Below, one piece after another: positions 1-7,855 of a stretch of DNA of 33,404 nucleotides (its first letter is position 1; the number at the start of each line of letters is the position of its first letter). Origin of the DNA: Planctomycetota bacterium (GTDB lineage: Bacteria; Planctomycetota; Planctomycetia; Planctomycetales; Planctomycetaceae). The translations under genes and the position numbers were made by a program. Under the pieces are notes generated by a model. It was not told the DNA's origin. It did no database searches and saw nothing but the letters and a program-made list of their open reading frames with translations. The stretch lies in the NCBI GenBank assembly GCA_027623235.1, contig JAQBVJ010000081.1, forward strand, positions 1 through 33,404, written 5' to 3'.

Positions 1-14
1 GTCTGGACACTTCG

Positions 15-1187
15 ATGGCTGAGCCCGATTCTGAATCGCTTCAACTGATTGCCACAACGGCATTCGGGCTGGAGGCTGTCGTCTCGCGAGAGCTCAAGGC
101 GCTGGGCTTCGAAAGCGTCTCCGTCGAAGACGGGCGCGTGCTGTTCGCCGCGGATGTCGCAGGAATCGCGCGGGCCAACCTGTGGCTCAGAAGTGCCGAT
201 CGAGTGCAGCTCGTCGTGGGCCGGTTTGACGCGCGCGATTTCGGTGAGCTCTTTGATCAGACAAAGGCTTTGCCCTGGGAACGCTGGCTCGGGCGTCTTG
301 CGAGTTTTCCCGTCCGCGGACGTTCGGCCCGGTCCCAGCTGCACAGTGTTCCGGACTGTCAGCGGATCGTGAAAAAAGCCATTGTCGAACGGTTGAAAGA
401 CTGCTACGAAGTCGACTGGCTCGAAGAGACAGGCGTTGAGTACCCGATTGACGTGGCACTCGTCCGGGACCAGGTCACGCTCACGATCAATACGACGGGC
501 GACGCTTTGAACAAGCGCGGCTACCGCAAATTGACGGCGAAGGCTCCGTTGCGGGAAACGCTCGCGGCGGCTCTCGTTCAGTTGAGCGTGTGGCAGCCGG
601 ATCGGCCGTTTGTCGATCCGTTTTGCGGAAGCGGAACGTTGCCGATTGAGGCGGCGATGATCGCGCGAAACCTCGCACCGGGACTCAACCGTGAATTCGC
701 AGCGGGCCAGTGGCCTCAGATTCCGAAGTCGGTCTGGGACGAAGCAAGGACCGAAGCGAAAGACCTCGTACGACCGAAGCCGGAGGACGTCCTGATCGGC
801 ACAGACATCGATGACGAGGTCCTCAGTCTGGCGCGATACCACGCGCGACAGGCTGGCGTCGAGGACTGTGTGCATTTTCAACAGCGGCCGTTTGCCGATC
901 TGAAGTCACAACGCAAGTTTGGTTGTGTCGTCACGAATCCGCCGTACGGCGAACGACTGAGCGACGCGAAAGAAGTCGAGTCGCTTTACCGGACGATGCC
1001 GGGCGTCTTCGGCGAGCTCGACACGTGGTCCTTTTTCGTGCTGACATCGTTCGCGGAATTCGAGCGACAGTTGCGGCGCAAAGCGACTCGACGGCGCAAA
1101 CTGTTCAACGGTAATCTCGAATGCACTTACTATCAGATGCTCGGCCCAAAGCCCCCTCAGATGCACCGCGGTGAGCCGGCAGGTTAG
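15..1187 (+). CDS. THUMP-domain class I SAM-dependent RNA methyltransferase (RlmL-N/YpsC type)
   Basis: Probably methylates a guanine N2 in rRNA. The family includes YpsC of Firmicutes and the N-terminal half of E. coli RlmL (23S m2G2445). Residues about 8-70 form the N-terminal ferredoxin-like part and about 70-165 the THUMP RNA-binding part. A Rossmann methyltransferase domain follows, with SAM-binding motif DPFCGSGT at 201-208 and catalytic motif NPPYGERL at 308-315. At 390 aa it matches the stand-alone family and lacks the RlmK half found in the E. coli fusion. The frame has no stop in the 14 bases before the ATG, so the true start could lie outside the window. It faces the decarboxylase operon tail to tail, 110 bases apart. 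Family assignment is firm; the modified base is inferred. Confidence 0.9.
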   Translation: MAEPDSESLQLIATTAFGLEAVVSRELKALGFESVSVEDGRVLFAADVAGIARANLWLRSADRVQLVVGRFDARDFGELFDQTKALPWERWLGRLASFPVRGRSARSQLHSVPDCQRIVKKAIVERLKDCYEVDWLEETGVEYPIDVALVRDQVTLTINTTGDALNKRGYRKLTAKAPLRETLAAALVQLSVWQPDRPFVDPFCGSGTLPIEAAMIARNLAPGLNREFAAGQWPQIPKSVWDEARTEAKDLVRPKPEDVLIGTDIDDEVLSLARYHARQAGVEDCVHFQQRPFADLKSQRKFGCVVTNPPYGERLSDAKEVESLYRTMPGVFGELDTWSFFVLTSFAEFERQLRRKATRRRKLFNGNLECTYYQMLGPKPPQMHRGEPAG

Positions 1188-1297
1188 AGCTGTCCTTACG
1201 GAAGCGCCCTGGTGGCGGTGGCGAAGACGGATCAAGCAGTCATTCCTGACCGTCGCCTCGCGTAGACAGGCAGAAGTGTCCGTCCTGCTGAACCGAT

Positions 1298-3097
1298 CTA
1301 GCCGATCGTGGCCAGAACGTCTCCGGTCGCGACCTGGTCGCCGGCATCGACTTCGACAGTGGCGACAGTGCCGGCAACGGGTGCGGTCACTTCCATTTCC
1401 ATCTTCATCGCTTCCAGGACGAGGATCGGGTCGCCCTCGCTGCAGGCGTCGCCGGGGCCAAGAACAACTCGGACGACCCGGCCGGGCATTTGTGCGGTCA
1501 CGTCGGTTGTCTCGCCTGCCGAAGCGGCGGCAGCGGAGCGAATTCCTCCTCCGGCCTGAGCGGACACCTTGATCGCCTTGCCGTTGACGGTTGCGGTGTC
1601 TCCGTCGATGGCGACCTGGTAAGTCTTGCCGCCGATGTTGACCGAGTAACTTCCACTCGCGGAAGCGGACCCAGCAGGTGGAGCTGTGGCAGCCGACTTG
1701 ACGTTTTTGCGGACTCCGACTTCCGCATTGCCTTTCAGATAGGCGACGCCTTTCGCCTGGCAGGTGGCGACGATGAAGACGTTTTCGTCGGTCGTCTCGA
1801 TGCCTTCTTCCTCGCAGCGCTTCGCAGCGGCCGCGCGTCCTTTTTTCGGATCGGCGTCGTTGAGCTCCAGCGGAGGCGTCGTCGTTGGCTCCAGTCGAAG
1901 CTGCTCGGAGGCGAGCTTCACGATTTCCTGATCGGGCGGAACGGGCGTCCTGCCGAAGTAGCCAAGCACCATTTTTCCGTACGGCTCGGCGATCTTTTTC
2001 CACGGGCCGAACATGACATTGTTAAAGGCTTGCTGAAAGTAGAACTGCGAGACCGGCGTCACGGACGTGCCGAAGCCGCCCCTGCGGACGACGTCGCTCA
2101 TCGCACGGATGATCTCCGGGTATTTCTCCATGATGCCGTTGTCACGGAGCATCTGTGTGTTCGCGGTGAGCGCTCCGCCGGGCATCGGGCTCCACGGAAT
2201 CAGTGGCTCGACGGCGGTCGCTTCGGGCGGGAGAAAGTAGTCGGCCATGCACTCCTTGAAAACTTCCTCGGCCTCACGGACTTTCTCGATGTCGACGTCG
2301 AGCGTGTAATTCGTGCCGCGCAGAGCGTGCCACATCACGAGGATGTCCGGCTGGCAGGTCCCGCCCGAGCACGGAGCCATCGACAGGTCGATCGCGTCGG
2401 CTCCGGCGTCGAGAGCTGCCATGTTGCTCTGCACCGAAATGCCGGCAGTCTCGTGTGTGTGATAGTGGATGAAGGTGCCCTCGGGGAGCATCTTCCGCGC
2501 GCGTTTGATCGTCTCGTGGACCTTCGACGGGACGGCAGTTCCTGAGGCGTCCTTGAAGCAGACTGAGTCGTACGGGATTTCCGCGTCGAGGATGGCTCGC
2601 AGAGTCATCTCATAAAAGTCCGCGTCGTGAGCTCCCTCACAACCGGGCGGCAGTTCCATCAACGTGACAACGACCTGATGCTTGAGCCCGGCCTCGACGA
2701 TGCACTTGCCGGAGTAAATCAAATTGTTGACGTCGTTGAGCGCGTCGAAGTTTCGGATCGTGGTGATGCCGTGCTTTTTGAAAAGGTCGGCGTGCAATTT
2801 GACGATGTCGGACGACTGCGATTCCAGGCCGACGACATTTACACCTCGGGCGAGCGTCTGCAGATTCGCGTCCGGACCGACGGTCTCGCGGAACGCGTCC
2901 ATCATGTCGAAGGCACATTCGTTGCAGTAGAAGTAGAGCGACTGAAATCGAGCCCCACCTCCGGCTTCGAAGTACGTCATGCCGGCATCGCGTGCTGCTT
3001 TGAGGGCCGGCAGAAAATCTTTCGTGTGAACGCGAGCTCCGAAAACGGACTGAAAGCCGTCGCGGAACGCCGTGTTCATGAACGTGACTTTTTTCAC
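1298..3097 (-). CDS. oadA: Biotin-dependent decarboxylase alpha subunit (carboxyltransferase + biotin carrier; OadA-like)
   Basis: Transfers a carboxyl group from an oxo-acid, probably oxaloacetate, to biotin so that the beta subunit can release CO2 and pump Na+. Residues 1 to about 290 form the HMGL-like TIM barrel: FRDGFQS at 11-17, FKDASG at 181-186 (Lys182 in the carbamylated-lysine position) and HYHTHETAG at 211-219 (metal histidines). A conserved carboxylase middle region runs to about 470. After an Ala/Gly/Ser linker comes a biotinyl domain with EAMKMEM at 562-568, biotin on Lys565. The GTG start at 3097 is chosen because family similarity begins there and an AGGA lies 9 bases upstream. 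It starts 10 bases after the beta stop. RDGFQS replaces the classical RDAHQS, so this is a divergent branch. Pyruvate carboxylase subunit B is an alternative name, but the beta/gamma neighbours favour a sodium-pump decarboxylase. Confidence 0.85.
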   Translation of the reverse strand: MKKVTFMNTAFRDGFQSVFGARVHTKDFLPALKAARDAGMTYFEAGGGARFQSLYFYCNECAFDMMDAFRETVGPDANLQTLARGVNVVGLESQSSDIVKLHADLFKKHGITTIRNFDALNDVNNLIYSGKCIVEAGLKHQVVVTLMELPPGCEGAHDADFYEMTLRAILDAEIPYDSVCFKDASGTAVPSKVHETIKRARKMLPEGTFIHYHTHETAGISVQSNMAALDAGADAIDLSMAPCSGGTCQPDILVMWHALRGTNYTLDVDIEKVREAEEVFKECMADYFLPPEATAVEPLIPWSPMPGGALTANTQMLRDNGIMEKYPEIIRAMSDVVRRGGFGTSVTPVSQFYFQQAFNNVMFGPWKKIAEPYGKMVLGYFGRTPVPPDQEIVKLASEQLRLEPTTTPPLELNDADPKKGRAAAAKRCEEEGIETTDENVFIVATCQAKGVAYLKGNAEVGVRKNVKSAATAPPAGSASASGSYSVNIGGKTYQVAIDGDTATVNGKAIKVSAQAGGGIRSAAAASAGETTDVTAQMPGRVVRVVLGPGDACSEGDPILVLEAMKMEMEVTAPVAGTVATVEVDAGDQVATGDVLATIG

Positions 3098-3107
3098 TGT
3101 GGCTGTC

Positions 3108-4328
3108 CTACTTGTTATCTTCGCCTGTCGAGACTTCCTGAGTCGGTATCTCGCCGTTTTTCATGTCAGTGTGAGAAGACGGATTGTCGTTCAACGACGA
3201 CACACCGAGGACAGACCAGAGAACGCCCGCAGCGACAGCCGAGCCGATCACGCCGGCCACGTTGGGAGCCATCGCGTGCATCAGCAGGTGGTTGTTCGGA
3301 TCCTCTTCCTGGCCGACCATCTGGACGACTCGAGCGGAATCCGGCACGGCCGAGACGCCGGCGGCCCCGATCAGCGGGTTGAGTTTCTCTTTGAGAAACA
3401 GGTTCATGATCTTGGCAAAGTACACACCACCCGCAGTTGCGATCGCGAAGGAAAGTGCTCCCAGGCCGAAAATCTTCAGTGAGTCCGCCGTCAGAAACAT
3501 TTCCGATTTGGTGCTCGCGCCGACGCAGAAGCCCAGCAGAATGGTGACGATATCAATGAGGGCGTTTCGAGCGTTGTTCGCCAGTCGCTCGGTCACCGTG
3601 CTCTCTTTCAACAGGTTGCCGAAGAACAGCATTCCAATCAGCACAAGCGATGCGGGGGCAATGAGAGCACAGATCAGAAAGGCCACGACCGGAAACATGA
3701 TCCGCTCGCGACGCGACACTTCACGAGGCGGAGCCATCCGAATCAGCCGTTCTTCCCGCGACGTCAGCAGCTTCATGATCGGCGGCTGAATGACCGGCAC
3801 GAGAGCCATGTACGAGTAAGCCGCGATCGCGATCGCACCGAGCAGCTCCGGAGCCAGCTGAGTCGCCAGAAAGATCGCCGTCGGTCCGTCCGCTCCGCCG
3901 ATGATGCCGATCGAGCCGGACTGAGCCGGCGTGAATCCGAGCCAGAGAGCTCCGATGAACGTCAGAAAGACGCCGATCTGAGCCGCCGCACCCAGCAGCA
4001 CCAGCTTCGGGTTCGACAGCATCGTCGAAAAATCCGTCATTGCCCCGATACCGAGAAACACCAGCGGGGGGAAGATGCCGTGAGAAACTCCGAAATAAAG
4101 ATAGCTCAGCACGCTGCCCTGGTCGTAAACGGAAAGCGACATCGTTCCCTGGACGTAGGGAATGTTGCCGACGATCACTCCCATTCCGATCGGAATGAGC
4201 AGCAGCGGCTCGTAGTGCTTCGTGATGGCCAGCGTGATGAACACGATCCCGATGAGGATCATCATCGCGTGCCAGACGGTCATCGACGCGAAGCCGGTTG
4301 AATTCAGAAAGTCCAGGAAAATCTGCAT
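3108..4328 (-). CDS. oadB: Sodium ion-translocating decarboxylase beta subunit
   Basis: Integral membrane subunit that decarboxylates carboxybiotin and exports Na+. The 406-aa product is hydrophobic along most of its length, with about nine to eleven membrane segments. It carries the family motif GGADGPTAIF at 144-153, whose Asp147 matches the Na+-binding Asp of characterised OadB proteins. A second conserved region, around residues 325-365 (PDSARVVQMVGQ, then NNHLLMHAMAPNVAG), is also typical. The C-terminal 35 residues are polar and unlike the core. It sits between the gamma and alpha genes on one strand, 96 bases after gamma and 10 before alpha, so the three are almost certainly cotranscribed. 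Which substrate the complex uses (oxaloacetate, methylmalonyl-CoA or glutaconyl-CoA) cannot be told from beta. Confidence 0.95.
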   Translation of the reverse strand: MQIFLDFLNSTGFASMTVWHAMMILIGIVFITLAITKHYEPLLLIPIGMGVIVGNIPYVQGTMSLSVYDQGSVLSYLYFGVSHGIFPPLVFLGIGAMTDFSTMLSNPKLVLLGAAAQIGVFLTFIGALWLGFTPAQSGSIGIIGGADGPTAIFLATQLAPELLGAIAIAAYSYMALVPVIQPPIMKLLTSREERLIRMAPPREVSRRERIMFPVVAFLICALIAPASLVLIGMLFFGNLLKESTVTERLANNARNALIDIVTILLGFCVGASTKSEMFLTADSLKIFGLGALSFAIATAGGVYFAKIMNLFLKEKLNPLIGAAGVSAVPDSARVVQMVGQEEDPNNHLLMHAMAPNVAGVIGSAVAAGVLWSVLGVSSLNDNPSSHTDMKNGEIPTQEVSTGEDNK

Positions 4329-4359
4329 GAGTCAGTTCAATGACTGGGATGTCAGGTTC

Positions 4360-4386
4360 GATAGTCCCGGACAAACCGGGACTGTC
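4360..4386 (-). promoter_or_regulatory. Intercistronic hairpin between oadG and oadB
   Basis: An 11-bp stem with one G-U pair (4360-4370 with 4376-4386) closes a 5-base loop; the inner 8 pairs AGTCCCGG/CCGGGACT are perfect. No T-run follows on the minus strand, so it is not a standard terminator. It may set the ratio of subunits by RNA processing or stabilise the downstream mRNA. That role is inference; the structure is seen. Confidence 0.55.
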
Positions 4387-4424
4387 TGCGTCGCGAAAAC
4401 AAATCGTCCAGACGCCGGCGGGAC

Positions 4425-4697
4425 TCAGCTCGACCCGCCCCGGTGAAGGTGCATGGCGAAGGCGGCCGCAGCCGCGATTTCCGGCTCGCCGGCAGCAGCA
4501 GCGGGCCGGGTTCTGGGAGCCACAAGCTCCACTTTTTCAGGGTAGTACTCGTTGAGCACCGCAAGCACCCTCGGCAGAGCAGTCAGCGCAAGACTGATCA
4601 AAACCAGAGCCGAAAAGACAATGACCATCCCGGTGATGGCAATCGCAAATCCATCGTTTTCCCGGATTCCGGCAAGCCCGGATGCCAACAGAAACAT
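4425..4697 (-). CDS. oadG: OadG-family gamma subunit of the sodium-pump decarboxylase
   Basis: Small membrane anchor that helps assemble the alpha and beta subunits. The 90-aa product has a single membrane span (about residues 17-43) rich in Ile, Val, Leu and Ala, then a cytoplasmic tail with an Ala/Pro-rich stretch and a short His-Leu-His-Arg end. Length, one N-terminal span and the Ala/Pro-rich tail are what OadG proteins show; in characterised members the C-terminus binds the alpha subunit and zinc. It is first in the gamma-beta-alpha operon, and any promoter should lie in 4698-4988. Sequence conservation in this family is low, so the call rests strongly on position beside oadB. Confidence 0.8.
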   Translation of the reverse strand: MFLLASGLAGIRENDGFAIAITGMVIVFSALVLISLALTALPRVLAVLNEYYPEKVELVAPRTRPAAAAGEPEIAAAAAFAMHLHRGGSS

Positions 4698-4988
4698 TCG
4701 ATTCTCGATGTGCTTTGGGCATGAAGCGGTCGCGGTGTCCGCAGAGCGCTACAAAGCAACATCCCCGCAAGACCTCATTCAAAAGGTTCAGCGAAGTTAG
4801 TGAGTCCCGACGGAAGTGTCGAGCAACGCGAGAGTGATGTTTCAGGCTTGTCTGGACTCCTGTCAATTGACGGCGTTCATGCCACCCTAAGAGGGTCGCG
4901 ATTACGTCATCGGAATCTGACAGGACCGGTAGCGAAGTCAGTGACGTCTGGAGCAGGTGTCAATACGGCTGCGATCTCGATTCGGGTC

Positions 4989-6104
4989 TCAATGGGCCGG
5001 CAAAGCAACCGCCTCTCCTCGCGGAAACCGCCGTTTCAAGCGTAGAAATGGCTTTTCGACAACGTGCCAGCTGATTTCTGAGAGGACAAGGCATACCACA
5101 AAAGACATGAGAAGGCACAGGATATCCAATGTTCCAGAGTCGTCGTAATCCGCGAATCGACGTTGATAGATACTCTTCGTGGCGATGAGCACTGGCAAAT
5201 GAATGACATAAATTGCGTAACTGCGATTGCCGAAGTGTCGCAGTGGCCGCCATTCCAGGAAATTGCAGGCCATCCTCATCAAAGGATGCTTCTCAACGAT
5301 CATGGCAATGATGGTCGCGGACAGGATTGCCATCAGCGTAAAGCCAGCCGTCGTGCCCCATGTTCCTTCAATGTGGTATCCGTTTTCGACGATGCCGATG
5401 AGGATGAGCCCCCCAAGGGATGCCGCCATCAATGCCGGAGCCCATCGAAGCCGCTCCACCTGCCTTTCGATTCGGAGGCTTGCGACGAGTGATCCCAGAG
5501 CGAGCGCGTCAAGCCGGAAAATCGTAACCCCATGAATTAACCAGACATTCACTCCTTCCCACGTCGCGACGACTCGGGCAGCGAATGCGATGAACGCGAC
5601 CAGGACACAGAACAGAGGAATGTGCCTTGGCCGAAGCAGACAAATTACGAACGGCCACACAAGATAGAATTGTTCTTCAACAGCGAGCGACCAGTATGGT
5701 CCCAGGATTTTTGGGGGCTGGGTCGCGACAAAAACCCCTATCCAGTTTTGAGCGAAGAAACAGTACCAGGTCCACCCCGCCTGATTCTCAAGGATTTGAG
5801 AGAGCACCAGTAAAGAACCGAAGTACAACGGAAATATTCTCAGGACTCGCCTCGTGAAAAAATTCCGAAAATAGTGAGGGTCTTCGCGAGTCTGTATCAG
5901 AATCGTCGAGATCAGAAATCCGGAAAGGACAAAAAAGAGGTCCACCCCGGCCCAGCCGATTGAACACATCCCCAGCCAAACACGTTCACCCCAGCCCGAC
6001 CCGTTCAGCAGCAGTCCGGAGTGCCAGCCGAAAACCATTAGAATCGCAACGCCTCGGACACCGTCAAGCGCAGCAATGTGACCGTCGGACTGAGATTGAC
6101 TCAT
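4989..6104 (-). CDS. Acyltransferase 3 family membrane protein (OafA/YrhL-like)
   Basis: Probably transfers an acetyl or other short acyl group to a cell-surface sugar. The 371-aa product has about ten membrane segments. It opens with the signature ALDGVRGVAILMVFGWHSG (residues 12-30, with conserved His28), followed by VDLFFVLSGFLIS at 54-66, FFTRRVLRIFPLYF around 82-95 and WSLAVEEQFYLVWPF at 138-152. There is no extracytoplasmic SGNH domain. It follows the secreted repeat protein on the same strand after a 147-base gap. No clear ribosome site precedes the ATG. Base composition looks somewhat lower in GC than its neighbours, which might reflect transfer, but I did not compute this. Substrate unknown. 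Confidence 0.9.
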   Translation of the reverse strand: MSQSQSDGHIAALDGVRGVAILMVFGWHSGLLLNGSGWGERVWLGMCSIGWAGVDLFFVLSGFLISTILIQTREDPHYFRNFFTRRVLRIFPLYFGSLLVLSQILENQAGWTWYCFFAQNWIGVFVATQPPKILGPYWSLAVEEQFYLVWPFVICLLRPRHIPLFCVLVAFIAFAARVVATWEGVNVWLIHGVTIFRLDALALGSLVASLRIERQVERLRWAPALMAASLGGLILIGIVENGYHIEGTWGTTAGFTLMAILSATIIAMIVEKHPLMRMACNFLEWRPLRHFGNRSYAIYVIHLPVLIATKSIYQRRFADYDDSGTLDILCLLMSFVVCLVLSEISWHVVEKPFLRLKRRFPRGEAVALPAH

Positions 6105-6251
6105 GGCATTTGGAATTCAGATTGGGTTCTGGATGACAACTTAAACTACCGGTGGTTCCGGCGCGCACAATCCCGACCTCATGCCTGGCGACAGTCTTCG
6201 GCTTTGGAGGATGGCGCAGTTTCGATTTGTCACGTTATCGGCGACGATTAA

Positions 6252-7472
6252 TCAGCGGCGACACCGGACGAGCGTCATCACAGCAAACGCTGTTCCGTAC
6301 GGCTGGTGGTAATCGTAGAGCGGGTAGTCCCACCACGAGCCGTCTTTTTCCTGCTTCGGAATAATCGTCTGCGCCATGTGAGCCTGGAACAGGCCGCGCT
6401 GCGATTCGGGCAGAGCCTCGATGCACAAAGCTCCGTAGTAGTGCCCGTAGTAATAAAAATACCCGGCCACCTGGAACCAGGCTTCGTGAGGAATCGGGCG
6501 TTTGCGGCCGATGCTCAGCCAGCCGTTTCTCGCGAACAGCCGGTGCAGCCAGGTGTCGAGCACCTCGTCGGTGATTTTTTCGTCGCCCCAGATCCGCATC
6601 GCATAGTTGCAGGCTTGTGATCGGCCGAGGCTGCCGCCCGGGCGATTGATGTCGCGCATCGGGCGGTCTTTCAGGTACTCGCCATACAGGTACGAGAAGT
6701 CCGACTTCTTCTGCTGGCGAAGCGTCGCCGCGACCGCGCGATCGACGATTCGTTTGGGGGGCTCGATCCCGATCGACTTTGCTTCATGAAGAGCGACGAG
6801 GACTGTCGCATTCACAAAACTGATCGAGCTGCTGGCTGGCTGCTTTGTGCCCAGCCGAAAGTCGTAGTAACCCCAGCCGCCGTCGACCGATTCGTATCGG
6901 GTGAGCCGGTCAAACTGCATTTCAATCAGTTCGACAATCCGTTCCCGCGTCCCGGCATCCTCGTGGCGATGGTGCATCCGGACGAGCGTCTGAATCGAGT
7001 AGGCGTGCCCCCACACATTATAGATTGCCGTCGGGTCAGCCCGTCGCAGGCGCGGCAGGTAGTTCAGCAGCCACTGCTCGCCCTTCTCGATTGACTTTGC
7101 GATTTTCGGAGTCTCATTCCCGCTTTCGATGAGCGCGGAAATACAAAGGGCGGTCGTCGCCGTTTTGAACGCGTGATGAGCTCCCGGAACCGGCGCGTAA
7201 ATGTTGAGGCCTTTCGTCCGCGTCGCGTTGCCCCATGAACCATCCTCATTTTGATACCCGACAAGAAAATCGACACCACGCTGGATCGAAGTCTCCAGCT
7301 CGGCAGGCGTCGGTCCTTCGATCGGCTTGACCCGGGGCGTGTCGAGTCGCGTAGGCTCGACCTTTTGATCCACCGTCGCCGGGTCGTCTTTCGTGTCCTG
7401 ACTGAAGACAGGAACGAGCCCGAAGAGCAGAACGGAAACGACGATCGTGAGTAGAGTTTTCGGAAGACTCAT
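6252..7472 (-). CDS. Secreted prenyltransferase/squalene-oxidase repeat protein
   Basis: An exported protein with an alpha/alpha-barrel built from squalene-cyclase-type repeats; no catalytic role can be assigned. The start at 7472 gives a signal peptide (MSLPKTLL, then a run of Val/Leu/Phe ending near residue 24) and lies behind a GAGAGAAA ribosome-site-like stretch; an open frame reaches 40 codons further up without homology. QW-like motifs are seen as NEDGSWG, VDGGWGYYD and KDGSWWDYP, and several repeats have the form GxATALCISALIESG. Proteins of this length (about 405 aa) with a signal peptide are common in planctomycetes, where they lack the DxDD or DCTAE acid motifs of true terpene cyclases; I see neither motif here. 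It may be a surface or periplasmic binding protein. Confidence 0.8.
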   Translation of the reverse strand: MSLPKTLLTIVVSVLLFGLVPVFSQDTKDDPATVDQKVEPTRLDTPRVKPIEGPTPAELETSIQRGVDFLVGYQNEDGSWGNATRTKGLNIYAPVPGAHHAFKTATTALCISALIESGNETPKIAKSIEKGEQWLLNYLPRLRRADPTAIYNVWGHAYSIQTLVRMHHRHEDAGTRERIVELIEMQFDRLTRYESVDGGWGYYDFRLGTKQPASSSISFVNATVLVALHEAKSIGIEPPKRIVDRAVAATLRQQKKSDFSYLYGEYLKDRPMRDINRPGGSLGRSQACNYAMRIWGDEKITDEVLDTWLHRLFARNGWLSIGRKRPIPHEAWFQVAGYFYYYGHYYGALCIEALPESQRGLFQAHMAQTIIPKQEKDGSWWDYPLYDYHQPYGTAFAVMTLVRCRR

Positions 7473-7601
7473 CGAGTTTCTCTCGGAGAAGCGAGTGGCT
7501 GGTGCGGTGAGGATACCGGGCCACCCGCCTCGACTGCGAGCTCTCCTCGTTTCGGCAGTGGAAGTCACATGGAACGTAACCTTGAGAGACATTGAAGTTT
7601 T

Positions 7602-7635
7602 AAGTGGGCCGGGACAGGCGCTACGCTTGTCTGTG
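7602..7635. repeat. Short imperfect palindrome, probable dispersed intergenic repeat
   Basis: Contains an 8-bp stem with two G-T pairs, GACAGGCG/CGCTTGTC, around a CTA loop. It sits where the TolC-like homology of the adjacent relic stops. The motif resembles the short intergenic repeats frequent in planctomycete genomes; that comparison is from memory and was not searched. Confidence 0.35.
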
Positions 7636-7855
7636 CCTCGGCCGAAGTGGTGTTGCCCTCGTTCCGATTGAAAACTGGCAGCGGCATTCCGATCTGCAGG
7701 TTCGCGACCTGTGAATCAGTCGTCGTTTGATACGCGGTTCCGAGCGTCACAAAGACGTCCGGCGTTGCCTGAATTCGTGCGACCGGCCTCCAGGCCGTGA
7801 TTTCTTTGTCGCCGGACACGACCTGGCCGGAAGCAGCTTCAGCAATTTCCGGGCT
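7631..7855 (-). pseudogene. Relic of a TolC/CusC-type outer-membrane efflux gene
   Basis: The minus frame encodes about 75 aa beginning SPEIAEA and continuing with TPDVFVTLGTAYQTTTDSQV and LQIGMPLPVFNRNEGN. This matches the middle of outer-membrane efflux proteins of cation (CzcC/CusC) systems, where NPELxxA is followed by PDVxVxxGxxY and VGxPLPLFNRNxGN. Full-length members are about 400-500 aa, so both ends are missing. Upstream the frame meets a TGA inside the symporter gene, and downstream homology ends at residue Q63 of the frame, then runs into a palindromic repeat. It overlaps the last codons of the symporter in another frame. No RND or membrane-fusion partner is nearby. I take it as the remains of a deleted efflux operon. 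Confidence 0.65.

Noticed and set aside
906..2003. Minus-strand reading frame spanning the ends of two genes
   Set aside because: Arg-rich low-quality sequence that overlaps both the methyltransferase and oadA; shadow of high-GC codon use.
1490..2545. Long plus-strand reading frame inside the oadA region
   Set aside because: Antisense shadow of a well-supported carboxyltransferase gene; Arg/Val/Gly-rich with no family resemblance.
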